From the NCBI RefSeq assembly GCF_003315795.1, contig NZ_QMEY01000003.1, forward strand, positions 1 through 64,000: a stretch of 64,000 nucleotides of DNA, in the 5' to 3' direction. The DNA comes from Spongiactinospora rosea. GTDB taxonomy: Bacteria > Actinomycetota > Actinomycetes > Streptosporangiales > Streptosporangiaceae. The translations under genes and the position numbers were made by a program. The notes under the pieces were generated by a model that had not been told where the DNA came from, made no database searches, and was given only the letters and a program-made list of their open reading frames with translations. Positions within the stretch are counted from its first letter, which is position 1; the number at the start of each line of letters is the position of its first letter. Positions 46,342 through 56,135 of this stretch are shown in pieces.

Positions 46342-47171
46342 CGTCTGGACTCCCCGGTTCGGTTCCGGCGTATGAATGTACCGACACCGAGAGCCAGGGC
46401 GAATCCCAAGAGGGCGAGCAGGACGATCCCCGCCCCCGGCGCGACGTTGATGTAGTACGTGTATCCGAGTCCGCCGACCGTCGCCACCACCCCGAAGGCC
46501 ATCGCCAGCAGCAGGGTCGTCCGAAATCCCCGGGTGAGCTGCTGGCTCGCCGCCACCGGGACCACCATGAGCGCGCTGACCAGCAGCAGCCCGACAACGC
46601 GCATCGCGATCACCACGGTGAGCGCGGCGGTCACGGCCAGCAGCAGGCTGAGGAACCGCACCGGCAGGCCGCTGGCCTTGGCGACCTCCGGGTCCTGGCA
46701 GAGCAGGAACAGCTCGCGGCCGAAGACCAGCACCACGCCGAGCACCCCCGCGGCCAGCGCGCAGATCACCAGGACGTCGCCCTGGGTGACGGTGCTGACC
46801 GACCCGAACAGGTAGGACATCAGCGTGGCGTTGCTGCCCTCATCGGAGAGCCCGATGAGCAGCACGCCGCCCGCGATGCCGCCGTAGAACAGCAGCGCGA
46901 GCGCCACGTCGCCGCCGGTCCGGCCGCGCTCGCGTACCAGCTCGATGGCCACCGCGCCGAGCACCGCCACCAGCACGGCGGTCAGCGTCGGGGCGGTGCC
47001 GGTCAGGAAGCCGAGGGCCACGCCGGTCAGCGCGACGTGGCCGATGCCGTCGCCCAGCAGCGCCAGCCTGCGCTGCACGATGAAGGTGCCCACGGCGGGC
47101 GCGGACAGGCCGACCAGCAGCCCGGCGACGAGCGCGCGCTGCATGATCTGGGACTGGAACAGCTCAAGCAC
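46338..47171 (-). CDS. znuB: Zinc ABC transporter permease
   Basis: The 277-residue protein is an ABC-3 family metal permease with about eight hydrophobic helices (LVAGLLVGLSAPAVGTFIV, LALLFYGGIAGGVLLIG and others). The ABC-3 signature region LLLVSALMVVPVAASQQ is present. It follows znuC by 33 bases and precedes zur. The partner proteins are the adjacent ATPase and binding protein. Confidence 0.93.
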   Translation of the reverse strand: MLELFQSQIMQRALVAGLLVGLSAPAVGTFIVQRRLALLGDGIGHVALTGVALGFLTGTAPTLTAVLVAVLGAVAIELVRERGRTGGDVALALLFYGGIAGGVLLIGLSDEGSNATLMSYLFGSVSTVTQGDVLVICALAAGVLGVVLVFGRELFLLCQDPEVAKASGLPVRFLSLLLAVTAALTVVIAMRVVGLLLVSALMVVPVAASQQLTRGFRTTLLLAMAFGVVATVGGLGYTYYINVAPGAGIVLLALLGFALALGVGTFIRRNRTGESRR

Positions 47172-47204
47172 CGTGGGCCTCCCTGCCGGGCGCGTTCGGA
47201 AAGG

Positions 47205-47996
47205 TCACTCGCCGGTCGTCGCCGTGCCGGGCGACAGGGTGAGCGGCCCGCCCTCGGCGGGCTCGGCGTGCGGATGGAGGTGGTCGTGGCCGGGCAGCGC
47301 GTGCGCGCCGACCGCGCTCGGCGGCTCGCCGTCGTGCGCGACGCGGCCGTTCTTGATCACCACCGCGCGGCTGATCAGCGGCTCCAGCGGGCCCAGCTCG
47401 TGGGCCACCAGGACCACCGTACGGCCGCTCGCCACCAGCTTGGACAGCGTGTCGGCCAGGTTGGCCTGGCTCGCCGCGTCGACTCCGGCGGTGGGCTCGT
47501 CCATCACGAAGGTCTCGGGCTCACCGGCCAGCGCCCGGGCGATCAGCACCCGCTGCTGCTGGCCGCCGGACAGGGCGGCCACCGGGTCGCCGGCGCGGTC
47601 GGCCAGGCCGACCGCGGTGAGCGCGCGGGCGATGGCCGCGCGGTCGGCGGCGCTGGACGGGCGCAGCCGCCGCTGGCGGGCGATCCTGCCGGAGGCGACG
47701 ACCTCGCGGATGGTCGAGGGCACGCCGCCGCCCGCCAGCAGGCGCTGTGGCACGTAACCGACCCGCTTCCAGTCGCGGAAGCGGGCGGGGGGCACGCCGT
47801 ACAGCTCGGTACGTCCGGCGCTGAGGGGCACCAGGCCGAGCAGGGCGCGGATCAGGGTGGACTTGCCGGAGCCGTTCGCGCCGAGCACGGCCACCACCTC
47901 GCCGGCACGGATCTGCAGGTCCACGCCGCGCAGGACGGCGCGGCCGTCCAGGCTGACGTGGCCGCCGGTCATGGCGAACACCGTCTGTTGGCTCAT
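47205..47996 (-). CDS. znuC: Zinc ABC transporter ATP-binding protein
   Basis: The 263-residue ATPase has Walker A GANGSGKST, the signature LSGGQQQRVLIARAL, Walker B TFVMDEPT and the H-loop LVAHELG. The C-terminal tail is His-rich (HALPGHDHLHPHAEP), which may hold zinc. It lies between znuA and znuB on the minus strand. Confidence 0.93.
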   Translation of the reverse strand: MSQQTVFAMTGGHVSLDGRAVLRGVDLQIRAGEVVAVLGANGSGKSTLIRALLGLVPLSAGRTELYGVPPARFRDWKRVGYVPQRLLAGGGVPSTIREVVASGRIARQRRLRPSSAADRAAIARALTAVGLADRAGDPVAALSGGQQQRVLIARALAGEPETFVMDEPTAGVDAASQANLADTLSKLVASGRTVVLVAHELGPLEPLISRAVVIKNGRVAHDGEPPSAVGAHALPGHDHLHPHAEPAEGGPLTLSPGTATTGE

Positions 47997-48101
47997 CGGG
48001 TTGCGCGGGGCGAGTCCCGGGGCGTGCGCCGAGGGAGAGTGACCGCGTCTCCTTTCGGTTACTTCAGGTGAGTGTAGTGGGGACGGCCGTATCGATCATG
48101 A

Positions 48102-49085
48102 TCAGGTGCAGGTGAGCGCGGTGCGCAGCGTCGCCAGGTTGGCGCGCATGGCGGTGAGGTAGTCGCCCGTGGCGGGCTTGCTCTCCAGTGGGTCGAGCAC
48201 CGCGGTCTTGGCGCCGACCTGCTCGGCCAGCACCTCGGCGACCTTGGGGCTGACCAGCGCCTCGGTGAAGATCGTGGTGACCTTCTCCCGCTTGGCGACC
48301 TGTTCGACCTCGGCCAGGCGGGCGAGGGAGGGCTCGGCCTCGGGGTCGATGCCGCTGATGCCGACCTGCTCCAGTCCGTAGCGACCGGCCAGGTAGCCGA
48401 AGGCGGCGTGGCTGGTGACGAGCGCGTGCCCGGCGCAGGAGCCGAGGCCGCGCTTCATGTCGGCGTCGAGCTTGGTCAGCTCGGCGGCCACGGCGGCGGC
48501 GCGGTCCTTGTGGCCTTTGGCGTGCGCCGGGTCGGCGGCGGCGAGGCGGTCGCCCAGTTTGGCCGCCACGATGGCGAACCTGGACGGGTCGAGCCACAGG
48601 TGCGGGTCGTAGGAGACCTCCGCGTGCGCGGCCTCGCCCTGCTCGGCGGCGTGACCGGCCTGGCCGGCCTCCCCCTCGTGCTCGTGGTCGTGGGCGTCGC
48701 CGGTGGCGGGCAGCTTCGGTACGACTGCGGCCGCGTCGAAGCCCTTGTCCTTGGCGTTCTGCTCGACGGCCTCGTCCAGCGCGGGCTGCACGCCCTTGAT
48801 GTAGACCGTCAGATCGGCTTCGGCCAGGCCGACGACCTGGCGCGGGGTGAGTTCGAGGTCGTGCGGCTCGACGCCGGGCTTGGTGAGCGGGACGACGCTC
48901 ACGTCGCCGCCGCCGACCCGCTCGGCGAGCCACTGCAGTGGATAGAAGGCGGCCATCACCTGGGGCTTGGCGTCGCCGCCCGCCCCCTTGGCCTGTCCCG
49001 CGCCGCAGGCGGCGGTGGCGGCCAGCAGTACGGCCCCGGCGGTGAGACCGGCGGTGCGGCCCCATGGACCGGAGAAGTAGGACAT
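48102..49085 (-). CDS. znuA: Zinc ABC transporter substrate-binding lipoprotein
   Basis: The 327-residue protein has a lipobox (AATAAC, Cys27) and a TroA/ZnuA-type cluster-9 metal-binding fold. The His/Asp/Glu-rich loop of zinc binders is present (about 131-154: DAHDHEHEGEAG, HAAEQGEAAHAE), as are the metal His in GVEPHDLELT and HLWLDP. ATG at 49085 was chosen over 49136 because it gives a proper signal peptide and sits 10 bases after a good -10. It is the first gene of the zinc operon. Confidence 0.93.
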   Translation of the reverse strand: MSYFSGPWGRTAGLTAGAVLLAATAACGAGQAKGAGGDAKPQVMAAFYPLQWLAERVGGGDVSVVPLTKPGVEPHDLELTPRQVVGLAEADLTVYIKGVQPALDEAVEQNAKDKGFDAAAVVPKLPATGDAHDHEHEGEAGQAGHAAEQGEAAHAEVSYDPHLWLDPSRFAIVAAKLGDRLAAADPAHAKGHKDRAAAVAAELTKLDADMKRGLGSCAGHALVTSHAAFGYLAGRYGLEQVGISGIDPEAEPSLARLAEVEQVAKREKVTTIFTEALVSPKVAEVLAEQVGAKTAVLDPLESKPATGDYLTAMRANLATLRTALTCT

Positions 49086-49094
49086 CACATAACA

Positions 49095-49124
49095 AGTATG
49101 GCCCGGAATGAAAACCGTTGTCAA
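49095..49124 (-). promoter_or_regulatory. znuA promoter with Zur box
   Basis: On the minus strand TTGACA (49124-49119), 18 bases, CATACT (49100-49095). The dyad TGAAAAC-C-GTTGTCA (49109-49123, 7-1-7 with one mismatch) covers the -35 and spacer and resembles the Streptomyces Zur box (TGAAAAT-n-ATTTTCA type). Zn-Zur bound there would block RNA polymerase. Confidence 0.72.
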
Positions 49125-49200
49125 AACTGGCGACATCGGGGTGAAGTTCGCGAACCGCCTCTACCCGACAAATCCCGACATGTCGGCAGGTCAGAGTGGG

Positions 49201-49644
49201 TCAGAACAGTCCGAACCGGTCGGCGGCCAGCAGTGCCAGGAACGTCAGCAAGGCCACCCGCATCAGCCGCCCCCCCACTCGAAGCGATGGCCACGACATA
49301 TAGGCCAGCCACCCCACGAACCCGGCCACCGGCAGCACGGCCACCGCGCCACGCCAGTCCGGCACCGCGAACCCGACCAGCAGCAGGACCACCATCACGA
49401 CCGGGATCACCCAGCGGGGAAGCTGGAACAGGAAGACCAGCGGGGCGGCGCTGCGCTCCTCGACGGCCTTGCGAAAGCCGGTCGCGCCCGGGGTGAAGAA
49501 CTGCTCGCCCTGGGGCAGCGGCCGGCGGGCCTTGCGCCCGCCCGGCGGGCCGCCCTTCCCCGCGCCGGGTCCCCCGGCGCGCCTGGCGAGCGGATGGGAC
49601 GGCACGCGCCGACCCTCGGAGCTTGGATCACGCTGTTCGGCCAC
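49201..49644 (-). CDS. Small membrane protein (possibly DUF6703)
   Basis: The 147-residue protein has a basic, Gly/Arg/Pro-rich cytoplasmic start (1-65) and three hydrophobic segments (about 77-97 VIPVVMVVLLLVGFAVP, 100-118, 126-143). It resembles a small actinobacterial family encoded near glyS; I suggest DUF6703 with low certainty. Function unknown. ATG at 49644. Confidence 0.65.
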   Translation of the reverse strand: MAEQRDPSSEGRRVPSHPLARRAGGPGAGKGGPPGGRKARRPLPQGEQFFTPGATGFRKAVEERSAAPLVFLFQLPRWVIPVVMVVLLLVGFAVPDWRGAVAVLPVAGFVGWLAYMSWPSLRVGGRLMRVALLTFLALLAADRFGLF

Positions 49645-49712
49645 CCGCCGAGCCTATCCCCGCAGGGGCCTCCCGGTGCGTTCCACCTGCTCGGATCTGG
49701 CATGCTTGGCGG

Positions 49713-50015
49713 ATGCTCGCGATCATCCGTTACTCGGTGCCCGACGCGCGGACCGGCGAGTTCGCCGAGCAGGCCCGCGAGATCCTCGACCTGCTGGCGA
49801 GCCAGCCCGGCTACGTGCGCGGCCGGCTCGGGCGTTCGGTCGACGAGCCCGGCCTGTGGGCGCTGGTCTGCGAGTGGGAGGGCGCGGGCTTCTACCGGCG
49901 CGCGCTGTCGGCGGCCAGGCTCGTGATGTATCCGCTGATGACGATGATGCTGAACGAACCCAGCGCCTTCGAGGACGTGGACCCTCCCGTGTCCCCTAAG
50001 CTGGGATCTCGTTGA
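49713..50015 (+). CDS. Antibiotic biosynthesis monooxygenase (ABM) domain protein
   Basis: The 100-residue protein has a dimeric alpha/beta ferredoxin-like ABM fold: [50 protein letters not shown]. Members include small oxygenases and stress proteins; no metal or haem ligands are obvious here. ATG at 49713. It precedes glyS by 38 bases and may be co-transcribed. Confidence 0.85.
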   Translation: MLAIIRYSVPDARTGEFAEQAREILDLLASQPGYVRGRLGRSVDEPGLWALVCEWEGAGFYRRALSAARLVMYPLMTMMLNEPSAFEDVDPPVSPKLGSR

Positions 50016-50053
50016 ATTCCTCGCCGACCTCCAGCCGGATGGAGACTTACCCA

Positions 50054-51436
<1,383 letters not shown>

Positions 51437-51454
51437 GCGAGTAGACCCGCCGGC

Positions 51455-51486
51455 AACGGCCCGGACGCGAACGCGTCCGGGCCGTT
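51455..51486 (+). terminator. Hairpin with 15-bp perfect arms after glyS
   Basis: AACGGCCCGGACGCG (51455-51469), loop AA, CGCGTCCGGGCCGTT (51472-51486), followed by CTC. It begins 18 bases after the glyS stop. Confidence 0.8.
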
Positions 51487-51580
51487 CTCATGCCCGCCTT
51501 ACACCGGTTTTCGGCGTCCTCTGATGACATGGGCACTGTCGAGAAGTGACGAGGATGACGAAAGATACGGAGATTCGGTG

Positions 51581-51748
51581 ATGGCACGCACGACACGCTT
51601 GAGGTCCGCCGTGTGGGTCCTGGCACTGAGCGGCGGCGCGTTCCTGGCGACCGGGAGCGCCGCCGTGCCCGACCCCACCGCGACCGCCCAGATGCACCTG
51701 CGGCTCGTCGTGGACGACTGCCCCTACCCGGTGGTGGCCGAGCCGTGA
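51581..51748 (+). CDS. Small secreted peptide in front of the MoxR operon
   Basis: The 55-residue product has a basic start (MARTTRLRS), a hydrophobic core (AVWVLALSGGAFLATG) and a likely signal peptidase site near GSAAVPD. About 29 residues remain after cleavage, with one Cys (VVDDCPYPV). GGAGA lies seven bases before ATG 51581. The stop overlaps the GTG of the MoxR gene (GTGA, 51745-51748). The gene is therefore probably real and the first of the operon. No family recognised. Confidence 0.65.
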   Translation: MARTTRLRSAVWVLALSGGAFLATGSAAVPDPTATAQMHLRLVVDDCPYPVVAEP

Positions 51749-52740
51749 CCGGCGAGGCGTCGGCCGCCGACCGGCTGGAGCGGGCGCTGTTCGAGGTCAA
51801 ACGCGTCATCGTCGGCCAGGACCACATGGTCGAACGGCTCCTCGTGGCGGTACTGGCCAGGGGGCACTGCCTCCTGGAAGGCGTCCCCGGGATCGCCAAG
51901 ACGCTCGCCGCCGAGACCCTGGCCACGGTCCTCGGCGGGACGTTCTCCCGGGTGCAGTTCACTCCCGACCTGGTGCCCGCCGACATCGTCGGCACCCGGA
52001 TCTACCGGCCCTCGGCGGAGCGCTTCGACATCGAGCTGGGCCCGATCATGTCCAACGTGGTGCTGGCCGACGAGATCAACCGCGCCCCCGCCAAGGTGCA
52101 GTCGGCCCTGCTGGAGGTCATGGCCGAGCGGCAGGTCAGCATCGGCGGCCGGACCCACCCGGTGCCCGCGCCGTTCCTGGTGCTCGCCACCCAGAACCCG
52201 ATCGAGTCCGAGGGCGTCTACCACCTGCCGGAGGCGCAGCGCGACCGGTTCCTGATGAAGATCGACGTCGGGTATCCGACGGAGTCGGAGGAACTCGCGA
52301 TCCTGTACCGGATGAGCGCGGACGGGCCTCGGGCCGCGCGGATCCTGGACCCGGACCGGCTGGTGGACCTCCAGCGGGCCGCCGCCCAGGTGTTCGTCCA
52401 CCACGCGGTGGCCGAGTACATCGTGCGCCTGGTCTACGCGACCAGGGAGCCGGAGCGGTTCGGGCTGGCGGGGCTGGGCGCGGTGCTGGCGTTCGGGGCC
52501 GGTCCGCGCGCCACGCTCGGGCTGGTGGCCGCCGCGCGGGCGCTGGCGCTCCTGCGCGGGCGGGAGTACGTGCTGCCGGAGGACGTACGCGACCTGGCCG
52601 CCGACGTGATGGCCCACCGGCTGGTGCTGTCCTTCGAGGGCCTGGCCGAGGGGGTGCGGCCCAGGGACATCGTGGACGGCATCGTCGCGGCGATCCCCGC
52701 GCCGGTCGTCGCGCCGCACCGCAGGGAGGCGGTGGCCTGA
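51745..52740 (+). CDS. MoxR-family AAA+ ATPase
   Basis: The 331-residue AAA+ protein has Walker A GVPGIAKT (about 45-52), Walker B VVLADEINRAPAKVQSALLE and sensor 1 LATQNPIESEG, with the C-terminal lid domain. MoxR ATPases act as chaperones that insert cofactors or assemble VWA-containing complexes. The GTG overlaps the small peptide gene. The next gene starts at the A of its stop codon (TGATG). The ATPase/DUF58/VWA order is the standard MoxR-type operon. Confidence 0.95.
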   Translation: MTGEASAADRLERALFEVKRVIVGQDHMVERLLVAVLARGHCLLEGVPGIAKTLAAETLATVLGGTFSRVQFTPDLVPADIVGTRIYRPSAERFDIELGPIMSNVVLADEINRAPAKVQSALLEVMAERQVSIGGRTHPVPAPFLVLATQNPIESEGVYHLPEAQRDRFLMKIDVGYPTESEELAILYRMSADGPRAARILDPDRLVDLQRAAAQVFVHHAVAEYIVRLVYATREPERFGLAGLGAVLAFGAGPRATLGLVAAARALALLRGREYVLPEDVRDLAADVMAHRLVLSFEGLAEGVRPRDIVDGIVAAIPAPVVAPHRREAVA

Positions 52741-53645
52741 TGCGGCACCTGCCCGCCGGGCTGCGCCGCCTGGAGCTGACCGTCACCCGCCGCCTGGACG
52801 GCCTGCTGCAGGGCGACCACCTCGGGCTGGTCCCCGGGCCGGGCTCGGAGGCGGCGGAGGCCCGGCCGTACCTGGTGGGCGACGACGTGCGGCGGATGGA
52901 CTGGAACGTCACCGCCAGGGTCGCCGAGCCGCATGTGCGCGACCTCATCGCGGACCGTGAGCTGGAGACCTGGGTGCTGCTCGACGCGAGCGCCAGCATG
53001 GACTTCGGCACCGGTGACATGGAAAAACGGGACCTGGCGCTGGCCGCGGTGGCCGCCGTCGGCTTCCTCACCGAACGCGCGGGCAACCGCATCGGCGCCC
53101 ACATCCTGCACGGCGGCGGTTCGGCGGGTGGGGCCCGGGTGGTCCCCGCCCGCGGAGGCAGGGCGCATCTGATGGCACTGCTGCACGCGATCTCCGCGCT
53201 GCCCAGGGCCGTGCCGGGGGAGCGCGGGCGGCCCCTCGGCGGGCACGCCGAACGGCTCGCCGCGATGCTGCGCAGGCGCGGCCTGGTCGTGGTGGTCTCC
53301 GACTTCCTCGACGACCCCGGCACCTGGGAACGCCCGCTGCGCCGGCTGGCCGCCCGCCACCAGCTCCTGGCCGTGGAGGTGATCGACCCGCGCGAGCTGA
53401 CCCTGCCCGACGTGGGCGTGCTCACCCTCGTGGACCCCGAGACCGGCAGGCGCAGGGAGGTCTCCACGGCGAGCGCCCGGCTGCGCGAGCGATACGCCGC
53501 CGCAGCCGCCGCCCAGCGCGGGGCCGTCGAAGCGGCGCTGCGCCGTACCGGGGCGGCCCACCTGCGGCTGCGCACCGACCGGGACTGGGTCATGGACCTG
53601 ATCCGGCACGTCGTCGCCCAGCGCCGGGCGGGTGGGCCCGGATGA
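52740..53645 (+). CDS. DUF58 domain protein
   Basis: The 301-residue protein has the DUF58 core: LVPGPGSEAAEARPYLVGDDVRRMDWN in pieces, followed by the VWA-like DASASMDFGTGD metal-site segment (about 81-92). It belongs with the MoxR ATPase as its partner. No membrane helices are visible. ATG at 52740 shares its A with the MoxR stop; its own stop overlaps the VWA gene by 4 bases. Confidence 0.93.
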   Translation: MRHLPAGLRRLELTVTRRLDGLLQGDHLGLVPGPGSEAAEARPYLVGDDVRRMDWNVTARVAEPHVRDLIADRELETWVLLDASASMDFGTGDMEKRDLALAAVAAVGFLTERAGNRIGAHILHGGGSAGGARVVPARGGRAHLMALLHAISALPRAVPGERGRPLGGHAERLAAMLRRRGLVVVVSDFLDDPGTWERPLRRLAARHQLLAVEVIDPRELTLPDVGVLTLVDPETGRRREVSTASARLRERYAAAAAAQRGAVEAALRRTGAAHLRLRTDRDWVMDLIRHVVAQRRAGGPG

Positions 53646-54589
53646 GCTTCCTTTCGCCCGTCTGGCTCTTGCTTCTCCTGCCCGCGCTCGGCCTCGGGGG
53701 CGTCTATGTGGTCATGTATCTACGGCGCAGCCGTTACGCCGTCCGGTTCACCAACCTGGACCTGCTCGACAAGGTCGTCCCCCGGCGGGCCGGGTGGCGC
53801 AGGCACGTACCGGCCGCGCTGTTCGGGCTCATGCTGGTCGCGCTCGTCGCCGGCTTCGCCCGGCCCACGGCCGAGGTCCAGGTGCCCAGGGAGCGGGCCA
53901 CCATCATGGTCGCCTTCGACGTGTCGGCCTCGATGCGGGCCACCGACGTCGCCCCCGACCGGTTCAGCGCCGCGCAGCAGGCCGCCCGCCGGTTCGTCGA
54001 GGGGCTGCCCCCTCGTTTCAACCTCGGTCTGGTGGCGTTCTCCGGCAGTGCGTCGATAGCCGTGCCGCCCACCACCGACCGGCAGGCCGTGCTGACCGCC
54101 ATCGGGCGGCTCACCACCGGTTCGGGCACGGCCATCGGGGAGGCGGTCTTCTCCTCGCTGGACGCGATCCGCTCCCTGGACGCCGAGGCCGGTGACACGC
54201 CGCCGCCCGCGCACGTCGTGCTGCTCTCGGACGGTTCGAGCACCACCGGCCGGCCCGTGGACGCGGCGATCCAGGCGGCCACCTCGCGCGGCGTACCGGT
54301 CACCACCATCGCGTACGGCACGCCCGAGGGCGTGGTGGACCTCAACGGCGAGTCCGTGCCCGTCCCGGTGGACGGCCCCGCGCTGCGCGGCGTGGCGGAG
54401 GCGACGGGCGGGGGCTTCCACGAGGCGGCGTCGGGGGATGAGCTGCGGGCCGTCTACGACACGATCGGCACCTCCGTCGGGTATCGGCTGGAACGGCAGG
54501 AGATCTGGATGTGGTTCGTCGGGTTCGCGCTGATCTGCGCGGTACTGGCGGCGGGGACGTCCATGTTCTGGTTCTCCCGGATGATCTGA
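53642..54589 (+). CDS. Membrane-bound VWA-domain protein
   Basis: The 315-residue BatA-like protein has two N-terminal helices (about 4-24 and 56-76), a VWA domain with an intact MIDAS (DVSAS at 93-97, with T and D further on), and a C-terminal helix (about 285-308). In BatA-type operons it couples with MoxR and DUF58 for envelope stress tolerance or assembly of other proteins. It is the third coupled gene here. Confidence 0.93.
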   Translation: MSFLSPVWLLLLLPALGLGGVYVVMYLRRSRYAVRFTNLDLLDKVVPRRAGWRRHVPAALFGLMLVALVAGFARPTAEVQVPRERATIMVAFDVSASMRATDVAPDRFSAAQQAARRFVEGLPPRFNLGLVAFSGSASIAVPPTTDRQAVLTAIGRLTTGSGTAIGEAVFSSLDAIRSLDAEAGDTPPPAHVVLLSDGSSTTGRPVDAAIQAATSRGVPVTTIAYGTPEGVVDLNGESVPVPVDGPALRGVAEATGGGFHEAASGDELRAVYDTIGTSVGYRLERQEIWMWFVGFALICAVLAAGTSMFWFSRMI

Positions 54590-54608
54590 CGGCACGGAAA
54601 GGATCCTG

Positions 54609-55451
54609 ATGCGCGACCAGCCGGACCTCCTCGGCCTCGGCAGTCCCCGCGGCCCCGACTTCCTCCCGGAGCCGTTCCGGCCTGACGTGCCGAGCCGGCC
54701 GCCCACGCCGCTCGACGCCCCCTCTCCAGGTCCGGCTCCGGCGCGGGTCGTAGTCGTCGCCGCCCTGGTGGCGGCGCTGGTGGGCGGCGCGTCCGGGGTC
54801 GCCGCGGCGTTGCTCAACGGCGAGGCCGTAGCGCCGCCGCGCCCCGCGGCGGGCCCTGCGGCCTCCGGCTGGGCCGAGATCGCCGCGCGGGTGCTGCCCA
54901 GCGTGGTCTCGGTGGAGACCGGCCGGGGCAACGGCTCGGGCTTCGTGATCGACGCCGCCGGGCACATCCTCACCAACGCGCACGTGGTGTCCGGCAGGAG
55001 CAGGGTCACGGTGGTCTTCAACGACGGCGGCCGGGCCGCCGCCCGGGTGGTCGGCTCCGACGCCGCCGACGACCTGGCCGTGCTCGCCGTGGACGGCGGG
55101 CGTTCCCCGGCCCCCGCCACGCTCGGCCGTTCCGCCGGCGTCGCGGTGGGCGACGACGTACTCGCCGTGGGCTCGCCGCTCGGCCTGGCCGGCACGGTGA
55201 CCTCGGGCATCGTCAGCGCGGTGGACCGTGAGGTACCGTTCGGCGAGGGCGGTGGCACGACCACGGCGCTGCAGACCGACGCCTCCATCAACCCCGGCAA
55301 CTCCGGCGGCCCGCTGGCCGATGCCCGGGGCGCGGTGATCGGCGTCAACACGGCGATCCTGTCCGCGGGCGACGGCGGTTCCATCGGCATCGGGTTCGCC
55401 ATCCCCATCGACCGCGCCGCGCGGGTCGCGGCGCGAATCATCCGGAATTAG
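54609..55451 (+). CDS. Membrane-anchored trypsin-like serine protease (HtrA/S1C, no PDZ)
   Basis: The 280-residue protein has a Pro-rich cytoplasmic start (to about 45), one membrane helix (about 46-68: VVVVAALVAALVGGASGVAAALL) and an S1C protease domain with the triad H125 (LTNAHVV), D155 (ADDLAVLAV) and S232 (INPGNSGGP). HtrA proteins usually carry a PDZ domain; this one ends right after the protease fold. It sits between the VWA gene and the two-component system. A role in envelope quality control is likely. Confidence 0.92.
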   Translation: MRDQPDLLGLGSPRGPDFLPEPFRPDVPSRPPTPLDAPSPGPAPARVVVVAALVAALVGGASGVAAALLNGEAVAPPRPAAGPAASGWAEIAARVLPSVVSVETGRGNGSGFVIDAAGHILTNAHVVSGRSRVTVVFNDGGRAAARVVGSDAADDLAVLAVDGGRSPAPATLGRSAGVAVGDDVLAVGSPLGLAGTVTSGIVSAVDREVPFGEGGGTTTALQTDASINPGNSGGPLADARGAVIGVNTAILSAGDGGSIGIGFAIPIDRAARVAARIIRN

Positions 55452-55460
55452 GTTCGTGAC

Positions 55461-56135
55461 ATGCGCCTTCTTGTGGTCGAGGACGAAGAGGACCTGGTCG
55501 GGGCACTGCGGGTCGGCCTGGTCCGGGCCGGATACGCGGTGGACGTCGCCTACGACTTCGCCGAGGCCGAAGAGAAGATCCAGGTCAACGCGTACGACCT
55601 GGTCCTGCTCGACCTGAACCTGCCGAGCGGCGACGGGTTCGAGCTGTGCCGTGCCATCCGGGCCGGTGAGCACGGCCAGAGCGTGCGGATCATCATGGTG
55701 ACCGCCCGCGACCGGCTGGACGACCGGGTCAGGGGGCTCGACGAGGGCGCGGACGACTACCTGGTCAAACCGTTCGCCTTCCCCGAACTGCTGGCGCGGG
55801 TGCGCGCCCTGCTGCGCAGGGACGGGTCGGCCGGCCGTACGGCGGTACTGGAGGTGGGCGGCCTGCGGCTGGACACCGCCCGCGTGGAGGCGTTCCACGG
55901 CGAACGCCGCCTGCCGCTCACGCCCAAGGAGTTCGGGGTGCTGCACTACCTGATGACCCGCCCCGGGCACGTCGTCTCCAGCGAGGAACTGCTGGAACAC
56001 GTCTGGGACGAGCACACCGACCCGTTCACCAACACGGTCCGGGTCACCGTCGGCAATCTTCGCCGCAAGCTGGGCGCCGAGGGCGTCATCGAGACCGTGA
56101 TCAGCCGCGGCTACCGGCTGAAGGAACTGGGGTGA
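55461..56135 (+). CDS. OmpR-family response regulator
   Basis: The 224-residue protein has a receiver domain (phosphorylation site D51 in LVLLDLNLPSGDG; acidic pair EDEED near the start; K in YLVKPF) and a C-terminal OmpR winged helix (LTPKEFGVLHYLMTRPG, TVGNLRRKLG). ATG at 55461 is 9 bases after the protease gene. Its stop overlaps the kinase start (GTGA). Confidence 0.95.
   Translation: MRLLVVEDEEDLVGALRVGLVRAGYAVDVAYDFAEAEEKIQVNAYDLVLLDLNLPSGDGFELCRAIRAGEHGQSVRIIMVTARDRLDDRVRGLDEGADDYLVKPFAFPELLARVRALLRRDGSAGRTAVLEVGGLRLDTARVEAFHGERRLPLTPKEFGVLHYLMTRPGHVVSSEELLEHVWDEHTDPFTNTVRVTVGNLRRKLGAEGVIETVISRGYRLKELG

Noticed and set aside
49990..50053. T-box riboswitch before glyS
   Set aside because: The gap before glyS is too short and shows no specifier stem or T-box sequence.
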